A stretch of DNA of 64,000 nucleotides from an uncultured Chlorobiales bacterium. Its GTDB lineage: Bacteria; Bacteroidota; Chlorobiia; Chlorobiales; Chlorobiaceae. Below, one piece after another: positions 1 through 9,041 of the stretch. Made by a program: the position numbers and the translations under genes. The notes under the pieces are model-generated. The model was not told the origin of the DNA and made no database searches. It saw only the letters and a program-made list of their open reading frames with translations. The stretch spans positions 1-64,000 of the forward strand of contig CAIYTH010000036.1 of NCBI GenBank assembly GCA_903929135.1, read 5' to 3'. Position 1 is the stretch's first letter. Each line of letters opens with the position of its first letter.

Positions 1-345
1 CGACTGTGAACGGGGCGATGATTTTCTCTTCGTGTCATGCTGAACGGAGTGAAGCATCCAGAAAAAGATGGATTCTTCGCCCGGCTGCGCCGGACTCAGA
101 ATGACAGGGAGAGATGCTGTGCCGGGTTCAGAATGACAGGGAGAGATGCTGTGCCGGGTTCAGAATGACTGGAGAGATGCTGTGCCTTGTCGACTGTGAA
201 CGGGGCGATGATTTTCTCTTCGTGTCATGCTGAACGGAGTGAAGCATCCAGAAAAAGATGGATTCTTCGCCCGGCTGCGCCGGACTCAGAATGACAGGGA
301 GAGATGCTGCGCCGGACTCAGAATGACGGGGAGCGTTGCTGTGCC
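1..345. repeat. Tandemly duplicated intergenic repeat region
   Basis: A block of about 119 bp at 1-119 is repeated almost exactly at 191-309. Each block contains an imperfect palindrome bounded by TGTCATGCTGA and TCAGAATGACA (33-106 and 223-296). Between and after the blocks lie extra partial units of about 32 bp ending in GGTTCAGAATGAC, around 121-180 and 310-350. I see no plausible gene. The same palindrome family recurs at 14193-14315 and 30661-30782. The stretch 359-390 adds short GTCACTCGTCAC-like repeats. Confidence 0.85.
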
Positions 346-462
346 GGGTTCAGAATAACCGTCACTCGTCACCTGTTACTCGTCACTCATTTTTCTTATA
401 TTAGACCTTTCATTTTCCGAGGTACCTGAACTCTCTGCGTTATCAGCTAGCAGCTCAAAGCC

Positions 463-933
463 ATGAATATAGAAGCCCTTCTTTCCGAACGGTATATCGT
501 CCTGAACCTCGAGTCGGCATCAAAACATGAGGTGATCGAAGCCATGCTCTCACTGGTTGCCGAGCATGAACACGTGACTGATCACGAAAAGCTCATCGAG
601 GATGTATGGAAGCGCGAAAAGGAGATGTCGACCGGAATCGGCAAGAACATCGGCCTTCCGCATGCAAAGACCGGAGCCGTTGCCCGGCCGGTGCTCGCCA
701 TGGCCACGATCCGGCAGGAGATCGATTTCGATTCGATCGACAGCCAGCCGGTATCTCTCGTGTTTCTGCTGGCTACTCCCGAGACCATGCTTGCCGAACA
801 CCTGAAGCTTCTCGGGCGCCTCACGAGAATCGCGGGGAGGGATGAGGTCAGGCAGAAGATCGTGCAGGCCTTGACGGCAAGCGAGGTGCTCGAACTTTTC
901 CGGGAAGAGGAGAAGGATTTACCCCAGATTTAA
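463..933 (+). CDS. ptsN: PTS EIIA(Ntr)-like phosphotransfer protein
   Basis: A 156-residue single-domain protein of the PTS EIIA type 2 family, the class of nitrogen-regulatory EIIA (PtsN). The phospho-acceptor histidine is His67 in GLPHAKT, preceded by the STGIGKNIG loop normal for the family. Length matches PtsN. In that family the protein takes phosphate from NPr and acts in the cytoplasm as a regulator rather than a sugar transporter; no membrane EIIB/EIIC gene lies nearby, which supports a regulatory role. The ATG at 463 has no strong ribosome binding site. hisS starts 26 bp downstream, so the two are probably co-transcribed. Its regulatory target cannot be told from the sequence. Confidence 0.85.
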   Translation: MNIEALLSERYIVLNLESASKHEVIEAMLSLVAEHEHVTDHEKLIEDVWKREKEMSTGIGKNIGLPHAKTGAVARPVLAMATIRQEIDFDSIDSQPVSLVFLLATPETMLAEHLKLLGRLTRIAGRDEVRQKIVQALTASEVLELFREEEKDLPQI

Positions 934-958
934 TTTTCCGATACCAGCAAGGCAGGAT

Positions 959-2236
959 ATGGCGCAGTTCCAGGCAGTCAAGGGCGCGAAGGACATTTTT
1001 CCGGATGAGATCGTCAGGTGGCACTACATCGAGGGGGTCATCCGCTCGGTAACCTCCCTTTACGGGTTCAGCGAGATCCGGACTCCGGCCTTCGAGTACA
1101 CCGAACTTTTCCAGCGGGGCATCGGTTCGACGACAGATATCGTCGGCAAGGAGATGTTCTCCTTTCTCCCTGATCCCAACGGCCGTTCCATTACACTCAG
1201 GCCAGAGATGACTGCAGGCGTGATGCGTGCGTTTCTGCAGAAGAATCCCGGTGGCGGTGTGCCTGTGCACAAGCTGTTCTACATCGCCGACCTGTTCAGG
1301 AAGGAGCGTCCCCAGGCTGGACGGCAGCGCCAGTTCACGCAGTTCGGCGCCGAGCTTATCGGCGTCGCCAATCCTGCGGCCGTCGTCGAGGCGGTTTCGC
1401 TGATGATGCAGGTGTTCGACACGCTCGGCCTGCACGGCCTCAGGCTGCGCATCAACAGCCTTGGCGACCTCGAAGACCGTATGCGTTACCGCGAAGAGTT
1501 GAGGAGTTATCTCGAACCGTACCGGAACGACCTTGACGAGGCCTCCCGAGAGCGGTTCGAAAAGAACCCGATGAGGATCCTCGATTCGAAGAATCCTGCG
1601 GTTCAGGAGATCGTGGCCGGGGCCCCGAAACTGCTCGATTGCATCAAACCCGAAGGCCGGCAGGAGTTCGAAAAGGTGCTGGGGTACCTTTCCGACCGCC
1701 AGATCGCCTTCGAGGTCGACCATCTGCTCGTCAGGGGCCTCGACTATTACGGCCACACAGCTTTCGAGGTGGTCAGTCCGGAACTCGGTGCCCAGGACGC
1801 CATCGGTGGAGGTGGCCGTTACGATGCCCTGTCGAAGGAGCTGGGCAGTTCCGCTGAGATCCCGGCTGTCGGCTTTGCCGTAGGCATGGAGCGCCTGATC
1901 ATCACCATGGAGAAGCAGGGGCTGTTCGCCACGCTCTCCCCGCACGGTCCGCAGGTGTTCATTGTGCTTCAGGACGCAGGCCTCGAGGATCACGCCATGC
2001 GCATCGCCGACAGGCTCCGCCGTTCGGGTATCATGACCGAGACCGACCTTGCCGGTCGCAGCATGAAGGCCCAGATGCGTGAAGCGAACAGGCTTCTGGC
2101 CGGTTTTGCGCTGTTTGTCGGCCAGGACGAGGTTGCCTCCGGGAGTTACACGCTGAGGAACCTCCGCACCTCGGAACAGGTCGCGCTGGAGCTCGATGCG
2201 ATCCCCGGCGTGCTGCACGAATCGTCGAAACCGTAA
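959..2236 (+). CDS. hisS: Histidyl-tRNA synthetase
   Basis: A class II aminoacyl-tRNA synthetase of 425 residues, the usual length, charging tRNA-His in the cytoplasm. Visible signatures: the N-terminal [10 protein letters not shown] segment, motif 2 around residues 113-130 (FRKERPQAG then the QFTQFG strand), the histidine-specific [12 protein letters not shown] at 259-270, the GGGGRYD loop, and motif 3 GFAVGMERL. The C-terminal anticodon-binding domain follows. The ATG at 959 is followed directly by the expected conserved N-terminus. It lies 26 bp after ptsN and is followed by a glutaredoxin-like gene. Confidence 0.97.
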   Translation: MAQFQAVKGAKDIFPDEIVRWHYIEGVIRSVTSLYGFSEIRTPAFEYTELFQRGIGSTTDIVGKEMFSFLPDPNGRSITLRPEMTAGVMRAFLQKNPGGGVPVHKLFYIADLFRKERPQAGRQRQFTQFGAELIGVANPAAVVEAVSLMMQVFDTLGLHGLRLRINSLGDLEDRMRYREELRSYLEPYRNDLDEASRERFEKNPMRILDSKNPAVQEIVAGAPKLLDCIKPEGRQEFEKVLGYLSDRQIAFEVDHLLVRGLDYYGHTAFEVVSPELGAQDAIGGGGRYDALSKELGSSAEIPAVGFAVGMERLIITMEKQGLFATLSPHGPQVFIVLQDAGLEDHAMRIADRLRRSGIMTETDLAGRSMKAQMREANRLLAGFALFVGQDEVASGSYTLRNLRTSEQVALELDAIPGVLHESSKP

Positions 2237-2254
2237 CGCAAACAGGGAGTGTCC

Positions 2255-2494
2255 ATGCATGTGCTGACGCTTTACGGAGCCAGGGAGTGCTGCCTGTGCG
2301 ATGATGCCAAGGTGGTGCTCGACCGGGTCAGGAAGAGCATGCCGTTCAACCTGGAGATGGTCGACATTTCGACAGATCCGGAGCTGGTCGAGCGCTACGG
2401 CACCGAAATACCGGTGCTCTGCATCGACGGAGTCAAGGTCTTCAGGTACAGGATCCATGAGAAAAAGCTGCTGCAGCTGCTCTCACGGGGGTGA
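2255..2494 (+). CDS. Glutaredoxin-like (DUF836-type) thiol protein
   Basis: A small (79-residue) thioredoxin-fold protein. The N-terminal strand VLTLYGARECCLCDDA carries a CxxC-type motif in the DUF836/glutaredoxin-like position, followed by the cis-proline segment TEIPVLCIDG. Such proteins are expected to be cytoplasmic thiol-disulfide exchangers, but the substrate is unknown. I choose ATG 2255 over GTG 2249 because AGGGA at 2244-2248 lies 6 nt upstream of it. It sits 18 bp after hisS on the same strand. Confidence 0.75.
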   Translation: MHVLTLYGARECCLCDDAKVVLDRVRKSMPFNLEMVDISTDPELVERYGTEIPVLCIDGVKVFRYRIHEKKLLQLLSRG

Positions 2495-2586
2495 ACGGTT
2501 GAGGCCGCGTCGGGAACGAACGCACCTGGCGGTTGGTTGTTTCAGGCATGCAGGTCGCTCCGGCGGCCTGGTTTCCACTTTTGAAC

Positions 2587-2796
2587 ATGATCATCATACT
2601 ACGCTTTCTTCTTGTCCTCCTGTTCCTTTTCCTGGCCGTAAGGATGCTCCTCAGGCTGGTGTTCAGGGTATTCAGGATTTCCGGGGTGTTTTCCTCCTCG
2701 GGTGAACCTCAGGCACCTCCGATACAGCAGGGATCGCGAAAGTCCGAAGAAGCGGAGTACGAGGTGATCGACAGTCATATCAGGGATGACCGCTGA
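2587..2796 (+). CDS. Small single-span membrane protein, unknown function
   Basis: A short protein starting with a hydrophobic stretch (IIILRFLLVLLFLFLAV), then a basic segment, then a hydrophilic tail ending in an acidic EYEVIDSHIRDDR. This predicts one N-terminal transmembrane helix with a cytoplasmic tail. The start is uncertain: ATG 2587 gives 69 residues; ATG 2548 or TTG 2533 would add up to 18 more, and none has a good ribosome binding site. I do not recognise the family. The rimP promoter begins 17 bp downstream. Confidence 0.5.
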   Translation: MIIILRFLLVLLFLFLAVRMLLRLVFRVFRISGVFSSSGEPQAPPIQQGSRKSEEAEYEVIDSHIRDDR

Positions 2797-2812
2797 GGGG
2801 CGCGATTCCTTT

Positions 2813-2843
2813 TTGACATGTGTGCAGTTTTTTTGTACATTAT
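2813..2843 (+). promoter_or_regulatory. Sigma-70-type promoter of the rimP-nusA-infB operon
   Basis: A perfect -35 box TTGACA at 2813-2818 is followed after 17 bp by TACATT at 2836-2841. It lies just after the preceding stop codon and predicts a transcript start near 2848, about 90 nt before rimP. Confidence 0.7.
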
Positions 2844-2882
2844 CGCAGACCGGAGCTCTGGCCTTTACGGACGGTATTCAGA

Positions 2883-2912
2883 AAGTGGGGACTCCCCACT
2901 TTTTTGTTTTTT
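2883..2912 (+). terminator. Intrinsic terminator inside the rimP leader
   Basis: An 8-bp perfect stem AAGTGGGG / CCCCACTT (2883-2890 and 2894-2901) with loop ACT runs directly into TTTTGTTTTTTG. It lies between the promoter at 2813-2843 and the rimP start at 2937, so it is placed to act as an attenuator of the operon rather than as the end of the gene before it. Confidence 0.7.
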
Positions 2913-2936
2913 GTAACTTGATAGCGATGCGAAGGA

Positions 2937-3449
2937 ATGGAGCAGAAGATCAGAAAGGCAATCGATGAGGCGATAGCCGAAGTGCTGGCCGGAACCGGAG
3001 AGGAGATTTACCTGGTGGAGGCGGCCATAAGGGGCGGAGGAAGGAAGATCGAACTTGCGGTCGATACCGACCGGGGCATCAGCATCGACCTTTGCGCGAA
3101 GCTGAGCCGCAGGATACGTGAGCGACTCGAGAGCGATGAAGAGTTCGAGCCGCTGGCCGGGGGCGATTTCGACCTGATGGTCTCTTCGCCCGGAATCGGC
3201 GAGCCGATCAGGGTCAGCAGGCAGTACCGGCGGCATCTGGGCCGGTTGTTCAAGGTCGTCTACCTCGATTCCGAAGAGGAGCGGCAGGAGGTGGCGGGTC
3301 GCCTGCTGGAGGCCGTCATCGAAGGCGACGAGCCCGGCATTATACTTGAGCCGGTGACGTCGGCGAAGAAAAAGAAGAAGGCGGAGGTTCCGCCCATTAC
3401 CCTTCGCCTTGCCGACATCGTCAAGGCTGAGGTGCAGATCGAACTGTAG
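2937..3449 (+). CDS. rimP: Ribosome maturation factor RimP
   Basis: A 170-residue RimP/YlxS-family protein needed for 30S subunit maturation. It shows the two expected domains: an N-terminal alpha/beta domain with VEAAIRGGGRKIELAVDTDRG and the SSPGIGEPI signature, then an SH3-like C-terminal barrel (RRHLGRLFKVVYLD onward) with a lysine-rich insertion. First gene of the classical rimP-nusA-infB-rbfA-truB order. The ATG at 2937 overlaps the GGAATGGAG context. Expression is probably governed by the leader terminator just upstream. Confidence 0.93.
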   Translation: MEQKIRKAIDEAIAEVLAGTGEEIYLVEAAIRGGGRKIELAVDTDRGISIDLCAKLSRRIRERLESDEEFEPLAGGDFDLMVSSPGIGEPIRVSRQYRRHLGRLFKVVYLDSEEERQEVAGRLLEAVIEGDEPGIILEPVTSAKKKKKAEVPPITLRLADIVKAEVQIEL

Positions 3450-3513
3450 TGCAGGTTTTGGATTCGGCCATACCGGTCGCACACTTTTTTATAAAAACAA
3501 GGATCACACAGCG

Positions 3514-5079
3514 ATGCCAAGAAAGCAAGTGAAAGGCGAAACCCAGGATCAGAAAGCGTTGATTGCCAGTGCTTTCGGAGAGATCGAGCAGTCGAAGATT
3601 TTTCTTGACAAACGTTCCGAAAGTGCAGCGGTCAAGATGGATATCGCCGACCTGCTGAAGGAGATCATCCAGAAGCAGCTCAGAAAGGACTACGATCCCG
3701 AGGTGGATGCGAACATCTTCATCAACCCCGAACGTGGCGATTTCGAGGTGTACCTCCTGAAAAAGGTGGTTGACGAAGTCGATCTTCCGACCATCGAGAT
3801 CAGCCTTGACGAGATCCGCAAGATCGATGATTCACTTGAGATCGGCGACTTTTACGAAGAGGGGCCGATCAAGCTGGATGACTTCCTTACCAGGAAATCG
3901 ATACAGATCATCAAGCAGTCGGTCCAGAAGAAGGTTCGCGACCTCGAACGGCTCGTTGTCTACGAAGACTGCCTGGAGAAGGTCGGCGAAGTGGTCGCCG
4001 GCGAAGTTTACCAGGTACGTCCGAACGAAGTGATCTTCACCTACAACACCTCGAAGGACCACCGGGTCGAACTGGTGCTCCCGAAAGCCGAAATGATGAA
4101 GAAGGACAATCCCCGCCGGACGCCGAGGATGAAGCTCTACGTCAAGCGCATCGAGCGCGAGAAGGTGAAGGTTCGCCTGGACGACGGCTCGGTGGTCGAG
4201 CGCGAGAAACCGGACGGCGGCATGAAGGTCATCGTATCGAGGGTCGACGACCGCTTCCTCTACAAGCTTTTCGAAAGTGAAGTGCCTGAAATCCTCGACG
4301 GCCTGATCGTGATCAAGGGCATTGCCCGCGTGCCGGGCGAGAGGGCGAAGGTTGCCGTCGAATCGACGAGTTCGCGGATCGACCCTGTCGGTGCCACCGT
4401 CGGTTACCGCGGCAAGCGCATCCAGAGCATCGTCAAGGAGCTGAACAACGAGAACATCGACGTCATCTACTATACCGACGAGCCGCAGATATTCATTGCT
4501 CGTGCCCTCCAGCCGGCCAAGATCGACCCGATGACGGTCCACGCAGACATGAAGACCCGCAAGGCGAGGGTCATGCTCAAGCCGGACCAGATCAAGTACG
4601 CCATCGGCAAGAACGGCAACAATATCCACCTTGCCGAAAAGCTGACCGGTTATGAGATCGATGTCTACAGGGATGTGATCGACAAGTCGATGGAAGATCC
4701 GAACGACATCGATATCATCGAATTCCGCGAGGAGTTCGGCGACGACATGATCTACCAGCTGCTCGACGGCGGCCTCGACACGGCAAAGAAGATCCTGAAG
4801 GCCGGTGTCGATGAAATCGAAGAGGCGCTTGTCGGCTCGCAGAAGACAGAAGAGCTTTTTGTCTTCAACAAGGGGCGCAAGCCGGTCAAGCCGAAAGAGC
4901 GCAGGGTTTCCGACGAGGAGAAGCGCTACTGGAGGAAAATTGCCGAAACGATCTACAGGACTGTCAGGGAACAGTTCAATGAAGAGGATCTGGCCTCGCT
5001 GCTCGACGACAGCCGCGACCGCCTGCTTTCTGGTGAAGGGCTGTTTTCCGACGATCACCAGGAAGAAGAAACAAATTGA
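3514..5079 (+). CDS. nusA: Transcription termination/antitermination factor NusA
   Basis: NusA binds RNA polymerase and nascent RNA and modulates pausing, termination and antitermination. The 521 residues contain the polymerase-binding N-terminal domain (ALIASAFGEIEQSK onward), the S1 domain, and two KH domains, including VGATVGYRGKRIQSIVKEL and YAIGKNGNNIHLAEKLTGY. The acidic repeats typical of proteobacterial NusA are absent, leaving only a short C-terminal helical tail. I use ATG 3514 (MPRKQVKG), preceded by AAGGA, rather than an upstream in-frame ATG at 3409 that would overlap rimP. infB follows after 33 bp; the ylxR gene often found between them is missing. Confidence 0.96.
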   Translation: MPRKQVKGETQDQKALIASAFGEIEQSKIFLDKRSESAAVKMDIADLLKEIIQKQLRKDYDPEVDANIFINPERGDFEVYLLKKVVDEVDLPTIEISLDEIRKIDDSLEIGDFYEEGPIKLDDFLTRKSIQIIKQSVQKKVRDLERLVVYEDCLEKVGEVVAGEVYQVRPNEVIFTYNTSKDHRVELVLPKAEMMKKDNPRRTPRMKLYVKRIEREKVKVRLDDGSVVEREKPDGGMKVIVSRVDDRFLYKLFESEVPEILDGLIVIKGIARVPGERAKVAVESTSSRIDPVGATVGYRGKRIQSIVKELNNENIDVIYYTDEPQIFIARALQPAKIDPMTVHADMKTRKARVMLKPDQIKYAIGKNGNNIHLAEKLTGYEIDVYRDVIDKSMEDPNDIDIIEFREEFGDDMIYQLLDGGLDTAKKILKAGVDEIEEALVGSQKTEELFVFNKGRKPVKPKERRVSDEEKRYWRKIAETIYRTVREQFNEEDLASLLDDSRDRLLSGEGLFSDDHQEEETN

Positions 5080-5112
5080 ATTACTAGAGGATAACCATCC
5101 AGGGAGAAGGTA

Positions 5113-7890
5113 ATGGCCATAGAGGAAAAGCAGATTAGGTTCAGAATCAGTGATATAGCCAGGGAGCTGCAGGTCAGCCCTCAGGAAGTCCTGCTTTTTG
5201 TCAAGCAGGAAGGGGGCAAGGTAGCTTCCACCTCCTCCATGGTGGAAGATGGTATGCGGGACATGATCTTCGGCCATTTCAGCCAGGAGAAGAAACAGGT
5301 CGATGAAACCCGGAAGATCAGGGCGGAAAAGCAGAAGAGGCTGACCAGGCTCGAGGAGCAGTCCAAGAAGGCCTACGAGAAGGAGCAGCAGCTCAAGGAG
5401 ACGCTCAGCACCGCGGTACCGGTGGCTCATGCCGCCGAGGCGAAGCGCGATCCCCATGTCGACGTGTTCCATCAGCCGGCCCCGATACCCGTTCCGGCTC
5501 CGGTTTTTCACGAAACGCCCGTCGAGCATCCGGAGGAGGCTGTCGTCGAAGCCGGTCCGGTCGCCGGCGAGATCGTGCCGCCTGTCGAGCCCTCTGTTCC
5601 TGCCCTGGAGACCGAGCCGGTGGAGGTCGAAGCAGTTGTGCCTGAGACATCCGGTTACGTCGTACAGACGCTTCCAGAATCGATGAATACCTACGAGGCG
5701 CCGCAGAAGATCGGCGGCCTGACGGTGCTTGGCACCATCGAAGTGCTGAGCGAGGCTGAGCGCAAGAAGAAGGCGCGAAAGAAGAGCTTCAAGGAGAAGG
5801 CCGATGAGCTCAAGGACGAGCTCGAGGCCGCCGGCACCACCACAACCGTCACCGAGGGAGGCGAAGAGGTTCGCAAGAAGGCAGTGAAAACCGGTGATGG
5901 CGAAACCGCTACGGTCAGCAGCGAAGACGCGGGCTCCAAGAAAAAGAAGGGAAAGAAGAAGAAGAAGCCGGAGGTGGACGACAAGGTCATCTCGCAGAAT
6001 ATCAAGAACACGATCAGCGGTATGGACGACAGCGGAAGCTCGGCTTCCCGTCAGAAGTTCCGCAAGATGCGCCGGATGGAGCGTGAGCGTGAAAACGAAG
6101 AAGCGGAGGCTATTCGCGAGGCCGAGCGCTCGATCGTTCGCGTGACCGAATATGCATCGCCCCACGAACTCGCCGAACTGATGGGCGTGACGGCAAAGGA
6201 GATCATCCAGAAATGCTTCTCCATGGGCAAGTTCGTCACCATCAACCAGCGACTCGACAAGGAGAGCATCGAGCTGATCGCGCTCGAGTTCGGCTTCGAG
6301 GCCGAGTTCATCTCCGAGATCGAGGCCACCTCTGTCATAGAGCAGCACGACAACCCGGATGACATGCAGATTCGCCCGCCGGTCGTGACCATCATGGGCC
6401 ATGTCGACCACGGCAAGACCTCGCTGCTCGACTACATCCGCCGGAGCAATGTGGTTGCCGGTGAATCGGGCGGCATCACCCAGCATATCGGCGCCTACGA
6501 AGTGACGGTCGACGGCGAAAGCGACAGGCACATCACCTTCCTCGATACGCCTGGTCACGAGGCCTTCACGGCCATGCGTGCCCGTGGCGCCCAGGTGACT
6601 GACATCGTCATCCTCGTGGTTGCGGCCGACGACAGCGTCATGCCCCAGACCATCGAGGCGATCAACCATGCCAAGGCGGCAGGCGTTCCGATTGTCGTGG
6701 CATTGAACAAGATCGACAAGCCCGAAGCCAACCCGGAGAAGATCAAGACCCAGCTTTCCGAAGCCGGAGTGCTGGTCGAAGACTGGGGTGGCGAGTGCCA
6801 GTGCCAGGAGATTTCCGCCAAGAAAGGCATCGCCATCAAGGAACTGATGGACAAGGTGCTGACAGAAGCCGAGATCAGGGAACTCAAGGGCAACTATTCG
6901 CGGACCATTCCCGCCAGCGGCATCATCGTTGAGTCCGAGCTCGACAAGGGCAAGGGCGTCGTCTCGACCGTGCTCGTGCAGCGCGGCTTCCTGAAGGTCG
7001 GCGATCCCTTCGTTGCCGGAAACACGATGGGAAAGGTCAGGGCGCTTATGGATGAAAGGGGCAAGAGGATTCCCGAAGCCGGCCCGTCCCGTCCCGTGCG
7101 CGTCCTTGGTTTCGAGGATCTTCCGCAGTCGGGCGACGCACTGACCGTCATGGTCACCGACCGCGAGGCGCGCGATGTCGCCCAGAAACGCCAGGTGATC
7201 CGGCGTGAGCATGAGTTCCGTCGCAGCACGCGAGTCAAGCTCGACAGTATCGCCCGCCAGATCAAGGAGGGCCTGAAGAAGGAACTGAGCGTCATCATCA
7301 AGGCCGATACCGATGGTTCGATCCAGGCGCTTGCCGACGGCCTGATGAAGATCCACAACGAAGAGGTGAAGGTACAGATCATCCACCAGGGCGTCGGGCA
7401 GATCACCGAGACCGACGTGCTGCTTGCCGCGGCATCGGATGCCATCATCATCGGCTTCAGGGTGAGGCCGAACGTGAACGCCAAGAAGCTTGCCGAAAAG
7501 GAGGACCTCGACGTTCGTTTCTACAGCGTCATCTATCACGTGCTCGAGGATGTGGAGAAGGCCCTCGAGGGCATGCTTTCGCCGGAACTGCACGAGGAGA
7601 GCCTCGGATCGATCGAGATCCGCCAGGTGTTCAGGGTGCCCAAGGTCGGCAATGTCGGAGGCGCCTACGTGCTCGATGGCAGGGTTTTCCGCGACTCCAA
7701 GATCCGCCTGCTGCGCGACGGCGTGCAGATTTTCGACGGCCAGCTCGACTCGCTCAAGCGTTTCAGGGACGATGTCAAGGAGGTCGATGCCGGGTACGAG
7801 TGCGGCTTGAGCATCAAGGGGTATGACGATATCAAGGTCGGCGACGTGGTCGAGGCTTACAAGATCGTGGAAAAGAAACGTAAACTTTGA
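5113..7890 (+). CDS. infB: Translation initiation factor IF-2
   Basis: A GTPase of 925 residues that places initiator tRNA on the 30S subunit and promotes subunit joining. The N-terminal ~350 residues are an IF2-N helix domain followed by low-complexity Pro/Glu/Lys-rich linker with poly-lysine runs ([12 protein letters not shown]). A second IF2-N motif precedes the G domain: G1 GHVDHGKT at 429-436, G3 DTPGHEAF, G4 NKID, G5 SAKKG. Domains II-IV follow to the end. The ATG at 5113 is preceded by GAGAAGG. Middle gene of the operon, followed 18 bp later by rbfA. Confidence 0.97.
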   Translation: MAIEEKQIRFRISDIARELQVSPQEVLLFVKQEGGKVASTSSMVEDGMRDMIFGHFSQEKKQVDETRKIRAEKQKRLTRLEEQSKKAYEKEQQLKETLSTAVPVAHAAEAKRDPHVDVFHQPAPIPVPAPVFHETPVEHPEEAVVEAGPVAGEIVPPVEPSVPALETEPVEVEAVVPETSGYVVQTLPESMNTYEAPQKIGGLTVLGTIEVLSEAERKKKARKKSFKEKADELKDELEAAGTTTTVTEGGEEVRKKAVKTGDGETATVSSEDAGSKKKKGKKKKKPEVDDKVISQNIKNTISGMDDSGSSASRQKFRKMRRMERERENEEAEAIREAERSIVRVTEYASPHELAELMGVTAKEIIQKCFSMGKFVTINQRLDKESIELIALEFGFEAEFISEIEATSVIEQHDNPDDMQIRPPVVTIMGHVDHGKTSLLDYIRRSNVVAGESGGITQHIGAYEVTVDGESDRHITFLDTPGHEAFTAMRARGAQVTDIVILVVAADDSVMPQTIEAINHAKAAGVPIVVALNKIDKPEANPEKIKTQLSEAGVLVEDWGGECQCQEISAKKGIAIKELMDKVLTEAEIRELKGNYSRTIPASGIIVESELDKGKGVVSTVLVQRGFLKVGDPFVAGNTMGKVRALMDERGKRIPEAGPSRPVRVLGFEDLPQSGDALTVMVTDREARDVAQKRQVIRREHEFRRSTRVKLDSIARQIKEGLKKELSVIIKADTDGSIQALADGLMKIHNEEVKVQIIHQGVGQITETDVLLAAASDAIIIGFRVRPNVNAKKLAEKEDLDVRFYSVIYHVLEDVEKALEGMLSPELHEESLGSIEIRQVFRVPKVGNVGGAYVLDGRVFRDSKIRLLRDGVQIFDGQLDSLKRFRDDVKEVDAGYECGLSIKGYDDIKVGDVVEAYKIVEKKRKL

Positions 7891-7908
7891 GCAGGGAAGG
7901 GGTGTGCC

Positions 7909-8280
7909 ATGTCGATCAGGACCGATAAAGTCGCTTCGCTCCTCCTGAGGGAGCTGAGCGATATCCTGCAGAAGGAGCTGCCGAGAAACGGTGCGCTGGC
8001 CACGGTCGTGGAGGTGAAAGTCACCCCCGACCTGGGGATTGCCCGCGCCTATATTTCGGTCATCGGTGCCGACAAGGAGCGCGAGGCCGTCATGGAGTAC
8101 CTGAAGTCCGAGACCAAGAGCCTTCGCAAGCTGCTCTCCGCAAGGATCAGGAACCAGTTCAGGCGTATTCCCGAACTCGAGTTTTACGAGGATCGGCTGT
8201 TCGAGCAGGCAAGCAGGATCGAGCAGTTACTGAAATCGGTCAGGAGTTCCGCCACCGAAGGGCCGACCGAAGGGGAATAA
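7909..8280 (+). CDS. rbfA: Ribosome-binding factor A
   Basis: A 123-residue KH-type protein that binds immature 30S subunits and helps 16S rRNA 5'-end maturation. It begins with the conserved SIRTDKVASLLLRELSDILQKEL helix, continues with VTPDLGIARAYISV, and ends with the RIPELEFYEDR segment diagnostic of RbfA plus a short polar tail. It sits between infB and truB as in most bacteria; the GGAAGGGG upstream of the ATG is a good ribosome binding site. Confidence 0.95.
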   Translation: MSIRTDKVASLLLRELSDILQKELPRNGALATVVEVKVTPDLGIARAYISVIGADKEREAVMEYLKSETKSLRKLLSARIRNQFRRIPELEFYEDRLFEQASRIEQLLKSVRSSATEGPTEGE

Positions 8281-8308
8281 CCATCTTTTTCGTTCCGGAG
8301 TTGTAACC

Positions 8309-9028
8309 ATGGCAACTGAAGGCAGCATTTCCGTCCTCAGTGAAGAGGGCGATTTTCTTCTGGTCGACAAGCCGCTTGACTGGACATCGTTCGACGTGGT
8401 CGCCAGGGTCCGGGGCGCTTACAAACGCAACGGGTCTCCCAGGAAGGTCGGCCATTGCGGTACGCTCGATCCGAAGGCGACCGGGTTGCTGATCCTTGCA
8501 ACGGGCAGGAAAACCAAGTCCATCTCATCGCTCGAGATACTCGACAAGGAGTATGACGGGGTAATCAGGCTCGGCGCACGAACGGCAAGCCACGACTCCG
8601 AATCCCCCGAATTCGATCATTGCGATACCAACCATCTTTCCGAAGAGCAGCTCAAGGCCGTTGCGGCATCGTTCGTGGGCATGCGGATGCAGCAGCCTCC
8701 GATGCACTCGGCTGTCTGGCATAACGGCATACGCCTCTACGAGCTTGCCAGGCGGGGGCATGAGGTCAAAGAGCGCAAGTCTCGCCAGATCGAGATCCAC
8801 CGGTTCGAGATCACGGCGGTATCGCTTCCTGATGTCCATTTCACCCTCAGGGTCTCCAAGGGCGCCTATGTCCGGGTGATCGCCCATGAGTTCGGAGAAC
8901 TGCTCGGGGTGGGCGGATATCTCGGGTCCTTGCGCCGGGTCGCCATCGGGGAGTACGGAATTGAGGGAGCCATGAGCGTTACCGGGCTGGTCGAGGAGAT
9001 TTCCCGTGCCGCCGCCATCGAAGGGTAA
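8309..9028 (+). CDS. truB: tRNA pseudouridine(55) synthase TruB
   Basis: Converts U55 of the tRNA T-loop to pseudouridine. The catalytic aspartate is Asp54 in GHCGTLDPKATGLL. KPLDWTSFDVV near the N-terminus and the SKGAYVRVIAHEFGELLGVGGYL segment are family signatures. Its 239 residues correspond to the short form, without a long C-terminal PUA extension. ATG 8309 lies 28 bp after rbfA, and the end of the gene approaches ribF with only a 13-bp gap to the favoured ribF start. Confidence 0.95.
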   Translation: MATEGSISVLSEEGDFLLVDKPLDWTSFDVVARVRGAYKRNGSPRKVGHCGTLDPKATGLLILATGRKTKSISSLEILDKEYDGVIRLGARTASHDSESPEFDHCDTNHLSEEQLKAVAASFVGMRMQQPPMHSAVWHNGIRLYELARRGHEVKERKSRQIEIHRFEITAVSLPDVHFTLRVSKGAYVRVIAHEFGELLGVGGYLGSLRRVAIGEYGIEGAMSVTGLVEEISRAAAIEG

Positions 9029-9041
9029 AACAGAGGAAGGT

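Noticed and set aside
1-345. CRISPR array
   Set aside because: Repeats are long, partly palindromic, and separated by partial repeat copies rather than unique uniform spacers. No cas genes nearby.
848-2458. A 536-codon minus-strand frame opposite hisS
   Set aside because: Shadow of hisS with no recognisable domain or ribosome binding site.
3832-7593. A 1253-codon open frame on the minus strand opposite nusA and infB
   Set aside because: It is antisense to two certain genes. Long open antisense frames are common in GC-rich genes with biased third positions, and its translation shows no domain.
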